Positions 58,482 to 64,000 of a stretch of DNA of 64,000 nt are shown in pieces (the stretch's first letter is position 1; every line of letters begins with the position of its first letter). The stretch comes from Paulownia fortunei (Eukaryota; Streptophyta; Magnoliopsida; Lamiales; Paulowniaceae). Location of the stretch: the NCBI GenBank assembly GCA_019321725.1, contig CM033114.1:16410278-16474277 (forward strand), written 5' to 3'. A model generated the notes under the pieces. That model saw nothing but the letters and a program-made list of their open reading frames with translations. It had not been told where the DNA came from and searched no databases. The translations under genes and the position numbers were made by a program.

Positions 58482-58780
58482 TTTCACAAGTATATGTACA
58501 CACCACACAATATATATATATATATATATATATATTTATTCTTATATTTTGCTTGAATGAGTAATTTTATTATAAATTTGTGTCACATAAACAAAAAATA
58601 CAGTAAAAAAGAAAGAAGCCAATTTACCCCCTCAACAAAATGTCCTCCACCTCTTTTTCTCTTTCCCACAGTTATTTTATCTTAATTTTTAGATAGTTGC
58701 TTTCTGAAATAGAGATTTTTTTTTTCTTTTTATATGAAAATAGTTTTTTTTTTTTTTTTTTTTTTCCCTAAACCTAGAGG
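58482..58780. other. Insertion of about 300 bp specific to the right arm
   Basis: The left arm reads TTATTAGATAAGGAGG (in reverse, near 35840) without a break. The right arm has about 300 bp between those halves, including a (TA) run (about 58510-58533) and a long poly-T (58743-58765). Origin unknown. Confidence 0.6.
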
Positions 58781-59020
58781 AGATAAGGAGGAAGACATTT
58801 GGAGAATTTCTAGAAAAAACACAAAAAAAAAAATGCGTTTTTACAAAAAGCATTCTAGAAAAAAAGGAGTCTTTGTCTAAAGAAATGCAATGAGCAACCA
58901 GATACTGCCTTTTCAACTCTCTCAAAATGGAATATATTCCAAAAACATGATTTTGTGTGATGATGTCCCAGTGATAAATAAATCTCTAACCTGATCGTGT
59001 CCACAGTTTGAAACAGCATA

Positions 59021-61594
59021 TCAATAAGACATGCAACGAACATGAAGGGCATCATTTCCACAACTTTGTTGTTCCTCTTGTATCCGTTTGGCCGACTCCG
59101 CAAGAGATTTGTTACCGTACTGAACCTCAATCAGTTCAAGTGTTGGAATTTCGGCAATACCATCTGGAATCTTAATTAGACTCCGACAATCAAGAAGCAG
59201 TAGGCACCTGAGGCTTGGGAAGTGGCTACTTTCAGTTATCCAGTGCCGGAGAAATGATTGACCAATTACCAGAAATTTCAGCCGAAGAAATCCTCCTTCA
59301 GTTGTTTCCCATTTGTTGCCAGAGCAATCGAAATCTCTTAGTTTAAGTACTTGAAGATTAGGCAATGAACCAACAATCGTCATATCTTCACTAGAAAGAT
59401 TCCAACCACTTAAGGTTAACTTTTTCAAAGTCTTAGGAAAAGCAAGATTAAGCTTTTCCCGACAAGAAAATCTGCAACGTGAGTGTAATTTCAAAATTTC
59501 AAGTTGATGTGGATACACAAGATTGTTGAGGTGATAGTGTTGATCATTATTGTCGTCTAAAATGATTTCCAAATTTTTTAAGTTTGGAATCATTTCCAGG
59601 ATCCTTTCCGTAATTATAAAATCCTTTGCTGCTGAAAGTGTTTGCAGGTTTTCTAGAACAAAAGTTGCTCCTTCTGGATTGGGTAAGACAAAAACAGGGA
59701 AAATAACAAGATGCCTTAACTGAGGCATCATCCAAATTTCCAAAGGTAAATGTACCTCATCGCTTATGTAGTTCCACAAGGTCTTCCTTGGATGCATGAT
59801 TAAGGTTTGAAGATTCTGAAGGTTTGATATGGCTGCAGGAAACTCTATGAGAAACTCGAAAGCAAGGTACCTTAAATGAAATAGCTCAAATAATTGATAA
59901 GGGACGGAGACAAATACTTGAGTATGGAACCAGAGGACTTTAGCATTTACCATGTCCAATACCCTGAGCAATCTAAAACTTCCTAAACGGCCCAGTGAAT
60001 TTTCCAAACCCTGGAAGCATATAATAGTACAGATGGTTGAGCCATAAATGCTTGAAAGGCAACTTTGATCAGAACGAGTAATCCTTATGCGGCGCTGATG
60101 ATTTATGCTTTTCAGAAGAACCTGTCCAAGATGCCTATCCGTAACATGGAAAAGAAAATTCTCTTCCTCGGCTTTTCTTATGCACAACTCCCGCACCAGA
60201 TCATGGACGCTGCAACTTTTGATTTTGCCATCAGACTTCCTCTTGGTGACCAAAACAAGATTTCTCCTGACAAGATCCTCCAAATATTCTTCTGCCCAAT
60301 ATTCAAAGCTTTTAGATCCATTTGGACGTCTTAAAAAGCCCTCAGCTACCCATAATTTAATGAGTTTCGAAACATTGATCTCGTGATCTTCTGGAAAACC
60401 TCCCATGTACAAGAAGCACGGCCTCAAATGATGAGGCAAGTGGGTGTAACTCAAATACAGTATCTTTGCAAATTGCTCGTATTTTGTAGCAACAGCCGAA
60501 TTTACATTTTCTGCAATTTCCCCCCATGAAGCTGAAGTCTTGCTGACCGTGGATAGGAGTCCTGCAATGACCACAATTGCAAGGGGCAGTCCTCTACAAC
60601 TTCTTGCAATCTCCTTCCCAATGTTTTCCAATTCAGGAGGACAATCTTTGGATGTAAACACCTTCTGCTGAAACAGATTCCAACTTTGATCCGCATCCAT
60701 GAAACGCATCTCATGAAGAGGACTAGACGAGTCGGGATAAGCACCCACATCAGACAGTCTTGTGGTTAACATGATTCGGCTTCCATTATTCTCATCAGGA
60801 AATATCATCTTTAAATCATCCCAAGCCTTTGTACTCCACATATCATCCATTACAATGAGATACCTCCTGCCCTTCAAGCTTTTGTACACTTGTACCATTA
60901 ATTCATTGATCTGTCCAGATCCTTCTGCGTTGGACAATTTCATTGAAACTAGAAGCCCCAAAAGAATTTCTTGTGGACTATAATCTTGTGATACTGTGAC
61001 CCAAGCACAAATATCAAAGTATTGCATCGTTAATGGATCATCATAAGCATTTCTAGCAAGAGTAGTCTTACCAGTACCTCCCATACCAACAATCGGGATG
61101 ACTTTGAGTTTGGATGATTCTCCACAAAGCCGAGCCTTGATTGCTATCAAATCTTCGTCAAAACCAACCATAACATTTTTTCCGGTGGGTGGAAGTCTTG
61201 ATGATGAACTAGCATCAGAAAAATCATTGAGTCGCACATCTTTGATTCTGAAGCTATTCTTGATTTTCGTCACCTTTCCAGCAATTGAATCAATTTCACC
61301 TGTTACCTTTTTCAGCTTACGAATATGATAACGAAGTTTTGTAGGACGTCGCAGAATTTGTTCCAATATAAAATATTGAATCATATTTTCTGCTTCATTT
61401 GCTACATCAGTGATTCGTCCTTCCAAATTGGTGGCTTTCTCTGGAAAATCTTCTTCAAGAAACGCTTGCAAGAAAATAGTTCGTTCATGGAGAGATGTAA
61501 TTTGTTGTTTTTCATGAAGAGAAATGGGATATTGATGATGATTCAGGAATTGGTCTATGGTTTGTGCAAGTGAAACAAGAGCGGCATAAGCCAT
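59021..61594 (-). CDS. CC-NB-ARC-LRR immune receptor, R1-like (857 aa), right-arm copy
   Basis: Same architecture and motif positions as the left-arm copy: P-loop GMGGTGKTT 170-178, kinase-2 245-253, GLPLA 335-339, VHD 463-465, LRR about 530-845. I find ten amino-acid differences: D566Y, D580E, R622M, D634V, N700I, T705S, S711C, A739T, F758S and Q851H (left to right copy), all in the LRR half. Residues 1-565 are identical. It has its own copy of the conserved upstream block (62180-61800). If both arms are real, this is a second receptor with a slightly different recognition surface; if the inverted arm is a misplaced haplotype, it is an allele. Confidence 0.94.
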   Translation of the reverse strand: MAYAALVSLAQTIDQFLNHHQYPISLHEKQQITSLHERTIFLQAFLEEDFPEKATNLEGRITDVANEAENMIQYFILEQILRRPTKLRYHIRKLKKVTGEIDSIAGKVTKIKNSFRIKDVRLNDFSDASSSSRLPPTGKNVMVGFDEDLIAIKARLCGESSKLKVIPIVGMGGTGKTTLARNAYDDPLTMQYFDICAWVTVSQDYSPQEILLGLLVSMKLSNAEGSGQINELMVQVYKSLKGRRYLIVMDDMWSTKAWDDLKMIFPDENNGSRIMLTTRLSDVGAYPDSSSPLHEMRFMDADQSWNLFQQKVFTSKDCPPELENIGKEIARSCRGLPLAIVVIAGLLSTVSKTSASWGEIAENVNSAVATKYEQFAKILYLSYTHLPHHLRPCFLYMGGFPEDHEINVSKLIKLWVAEGFLRRPNGSKSFEYWAEEYLEDLVRRNLVLVTKRKSDGKIKSCSVHDLVRELCIRKAEEENFLFHVTDRHLGQVLLKSINHQRRIRITRSDQSCLSSIYGSTICTIICFQGLENSLGRLGSFRLLRVLDMVNAKVLWFHTQVFVSVPYQLFELFHLRYLAFEFLIEFPAAISNLQNLQTLIMHPRKTLWNYISDEVHLPLEIWMMPQLRHLVIFPVFVLPNPEGATFVLENLQTLSAAKDFIITERILEMIPNLKNLEIILDDNNDQHYHLNNLVYPHQLEILKLHSRCRFSCREKLNLAFPKTLKKLTLSGWNLSSEDMTIVGSLPNLQVLKLRDFDCSGNKWETTEGGFLRLKFLVIGQSFLRHWITESSHFPSLRCLLLLDCRSLIKIPDGIAEIPTLELIEVQYGNKSLAESAKRIQEEQQSCGNDALHVRCMSY

Positions 61595-61799
61595 ATCTGA
61601 CATACACAAACAAACTCTTTTACAAGATTTTGCAAATCAAATGAAAAGGAAGAACGACAATGGGGTTAGCTTAGAGAGAGAAATTTCAGAGAGAGAACTG
61701 ATTATGACAATATATTTTTTGACATCTGAACAACCAATGGTTTGTTTTGACCTAAATGTTTTCACAGCAATTTTTGTTTTTTGTTTAATTAATATTTCT

Positions 61800-62180
61800 C
61801 ATTATTTATAATCTAAGTGGATGCAAGTGGATTCGATAATTATAATTATTGCCCTGGCTGCAATAATGATGCAGGTGCAAGAGGTTCTACAGGCTGTATC
61901 TCCACTTAGTACGAGGCCGACCCTTTGATTTATTTATATGCTAGAGAGTTACTATGTGTGCAGGGGTACAAGGAAAAGAGATGATGTTACATTGGTGTCT
62001 ATAATATTGCTGAAGTTTTTTTTTTTTTTTTAACATTCAATATTCGTCTTAACAATACAGAAAAAGAAAATGGTGCAAATTACAGTTAATGGTTAGAAAT
62101 AATTAATAAGTGATTTTTTTCTAATTTTTTTCCCCACTCAAATTTTAATAATAAGGGAATAATTATCTTTCTCTTTTGAT
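61800..62180 (-). promoter_or_regulatory. Conserved NLR upstream block with TATA box
   Basis: Copy D, mirror of 32440-32830. TATAAATA at 61938-61931; TGCATCATTATTGCAGC core at about 61873-61857. It lies about 210-590 bp upstream of the right-arm NLR. Confidence 0.65.
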
Positions 62181-64000
62181 CCCCATCACTGAATTCATTT
62201 CTTTTGACATTTCATTGACAAAAAAATAAAATTTAATATTCTTCTCTTTTCAAGGTACATGTTTCGGCCACAAACACTTTTGGAGATCGTTTGGATCATT
62301 AACTTCTTTTGATATAAACAAGCAGGGATAAAGGAAGAAGAACCAGAAGTGGGGTACAGTTTTTATTTTAACCATCGATAACTCAACCTTGGCCACGTTC
62401 ACAGCAGAAAGAAGTCAGAGAGAGGACAATAAAAAAAAAAACTCCCTCTTTAAAAGGGGAGATATCACATAGAGTTTTGTATACAGGTTGTAAAGAGGAT
62501 ACATTCACACTTGTATATTTTTATAGTGTTTTATATAGAGTTAAATTGTATAAAGTTCACTCTGTTTGAGTTTATAAATGATCAGCGCTCTATGTTTTAC
62601 TTCTTCTCCTGTAAAATATAGTGTACTCTTTGCAGATTGGATCATTGCATTAATCCTCGTTTTAATTTAGATAGTTGACTAATTTTGGGTATTTATTTAG
62701 GAGATATTGGTATATTTCTACAGGAAGAATTCCCCCCTTTTTTTTAAATGTATTTGTGTATGGTATATATCTTGTTTCCTACCTCAAATGAGAAATATAG
62801 AAATAGACAAAATTTCTTTCTAACACCACTTTTGAAATCAGGTATAAAATTATCATTTATTTCAGTTAGTTCATCGTAGTCAACATTTAAAAACTCTGAA
62901 AACTGAAAGACAGATGAGTCAAGCCTATGTAATCCCATGAAGACATAACCAGCAATATTTAAGATATGACCAACTAACTCAAAATGTACTGTACGATTGA
63001 TTTCCTAAAGTTCCCAAAAGATTGAAGAGATAGAACAGTACAAACATTTTCAAAGATATTAGAACGTGAATTTTCCAATAGATTTTCTTGCAAAAAGTAA
63101 TTATTACAGGATTAATTTTGCACCCCTTAATTAAAGAACTAAAATGCAATTCAATTTTGAATCTCTTTTTCTTGTTCTACCAACCAAAGGTCCGAGAATG
63201 AAATAAGTTTTTTTATTTGAGATAGGAATACGGTGTTTGGGTGACTTCAAAGCTCTTAAATGTCTTAAAATATTTAATAAATTTTTAAGAATATGAGATT
63301 ATAGATGAGGTTATAAGCTTTTAAAATAAGAAATTAGAATTTTACATATATATATAAAAAAAATAAACAGTTCCTGAAATTTTTTTTGGAACTTAATAAA
63401 TTTATTTATTTTTTAACCATATTAATTACAAACCTATCATTATTAACATTTTAAAACTCCATAATTTTATTTTATCTAAATATTTTAATAACTTATTTTT
63501 AAAATAAGATATAATGCATTGCAAACTTCTGATAACATCTTTTAATATATTTGACTCAGTAAGATTTTTCAAAAAGAAACTAGCCACACCCTACAAGTCA
63601 TATGTAGTACGAATATATGTGTAGTTATGATGTTAGTCTATCTCAAGTATTTAAGAGTGAAAGGAAATTCCAAAGTTTGCCCGCTTCACTCTTATAAACA
63701 AACCAACATTCTAACTTTTCCATGTTAATAATCAAAACCTTTTGGGAGAAAAATAATCTTTTACAAGAAAGAACAATATTACTTAACCAGGAAACAGATT
63801 TCCTTCCACCCTCCGCCCCTGTTTACAGCTCTCTTATCATCAACAACGATTAATTAGAAACTCTGAAAGCTCGAACAGAAAAGACTCAGCCAACAAAACA
63901 GACTCATAACAGCTGCCAAATAGCTTCAATAATGTGCGAGACGACTAAGAACACAAATGCTTCCCAAAAAATTAAGATTGAAGAGCTAACTGAGACTAGA
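62181..64000 (-). other. Mirror of the spacer and 3' flank of the first NLR
   Basis: Pairs with 30626-32439. It includes the recurrent small frame (62938-62744) and, at 63700-64000, the 3' flank that follows the first NLR on the left. No new gene seen. Confidence 0.7.

Larger units (their letters stand above)
51618..64000 (-). repeat. Right arm of the large inverted repeat
   Basis: Reverse-complement copy of 30626-40168, longer because of extra segments at 53410-53862, 54100-55026, 56763-57961 and 58482-58780. It starts at the N gap and still matches at the last base of the window. By the mirror relation an inverted copy of the NLR at 27836-30463 would be expected just beyond position 64000. 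Confidence 0.92.

Noticed and set aside
1..64000. CRISPR array, bacterial operon, tRNA or rRNA genes
   Set aside because: No spaced direct repeats, ribosome-binding-site architecture or cloverleaf/rRNA signatures seen; the content is clearly plant nuclear.

Overview
This is plant nuclear DNA, AT-rich and full of repeats, carrying a cluster of CC-NB-ARC-LRR (CNL) disease-resistance genes. The encoded proteins (start MAYAALVSLAQ, NB-ARC with GMGGIGKTT, YLIVMDDMW, GLPLAIVVIAG and VHD motifs, irregular LRRs, 857-875 residues) belong to the R1-like family usually annotated as 'putative late blight resistance protein homolog R1A/R1B'. The family and the sequence style suggest an asterid, most likely Lamiales (sesame-like). 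That placement is inference; no species marker is present.

Layout. 1-604: first coding exon and part of intron 1 of a NAC transcription factor on the minus strand, ending at a 100-N gap (605-704). 705-14690: minus-strand NLR graveyard with a split LRR fragment (705-2785), a tiny fragment near 6.2 kb, a near full-length but shattered NLR (6915-9469) that still has its upstream block, and an NB-ARC scrap (14330-14690). Between them lie an AT-rich foldback element (about 10.74-12.18 kb) and a Helitron-like element ending at 13619. 14690-18708: a plus-strand NLR flank block and a 5' NLR stub, cut at 18709 by an old minus-strand Ty1/copia retrotransposon (18709-27168) whose right LTR is truncated. 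27836-48611: four plus-strand NLRs. Three are intact (27836-30463, 33034-35607, 40878-43460) and one is broken by a single base in a G run (46084-48611). 48.9-51.0 kb holds a hAT-like element and a second Helitron-like copy. 51290-51517 is an LRR scrap running into a second 100-N gap (51518-51617).

From that gap to the window end (51618-64000) the sequence is a near-identical inverted copy of 30626-40168, including a fifth NLR (61594-59021, minus). The inverted copy continues beyond the window. The arms differ by a 927-bp foldback element with a 6-bp target duplication, insertions of about 1.2 kb and 0.3 kb, and a deletion of about 0.44 kb. The two NLR copies differ at ten sites that I could find. 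All ten change an amino acid and all lie in the LRR half.

Function. The intact genes are expected to encode intracellular immune receptors: the coiled coil signals, NB-ARC is the nucleotide switch, and the LRR senses pathogen effectors. Four copies share a conserved upstream block with a TATA box and a TGCATCATTATTGCAG near-palindrome. The genes at 40.9 and 46.1 kb use a different upstream sequence, and the gene at 27.8 kb has lost the block. The P-loop segment is the known miR482/2118 target region and its conservation varies between copies. Comparisons here were made by eye, without alignment software.
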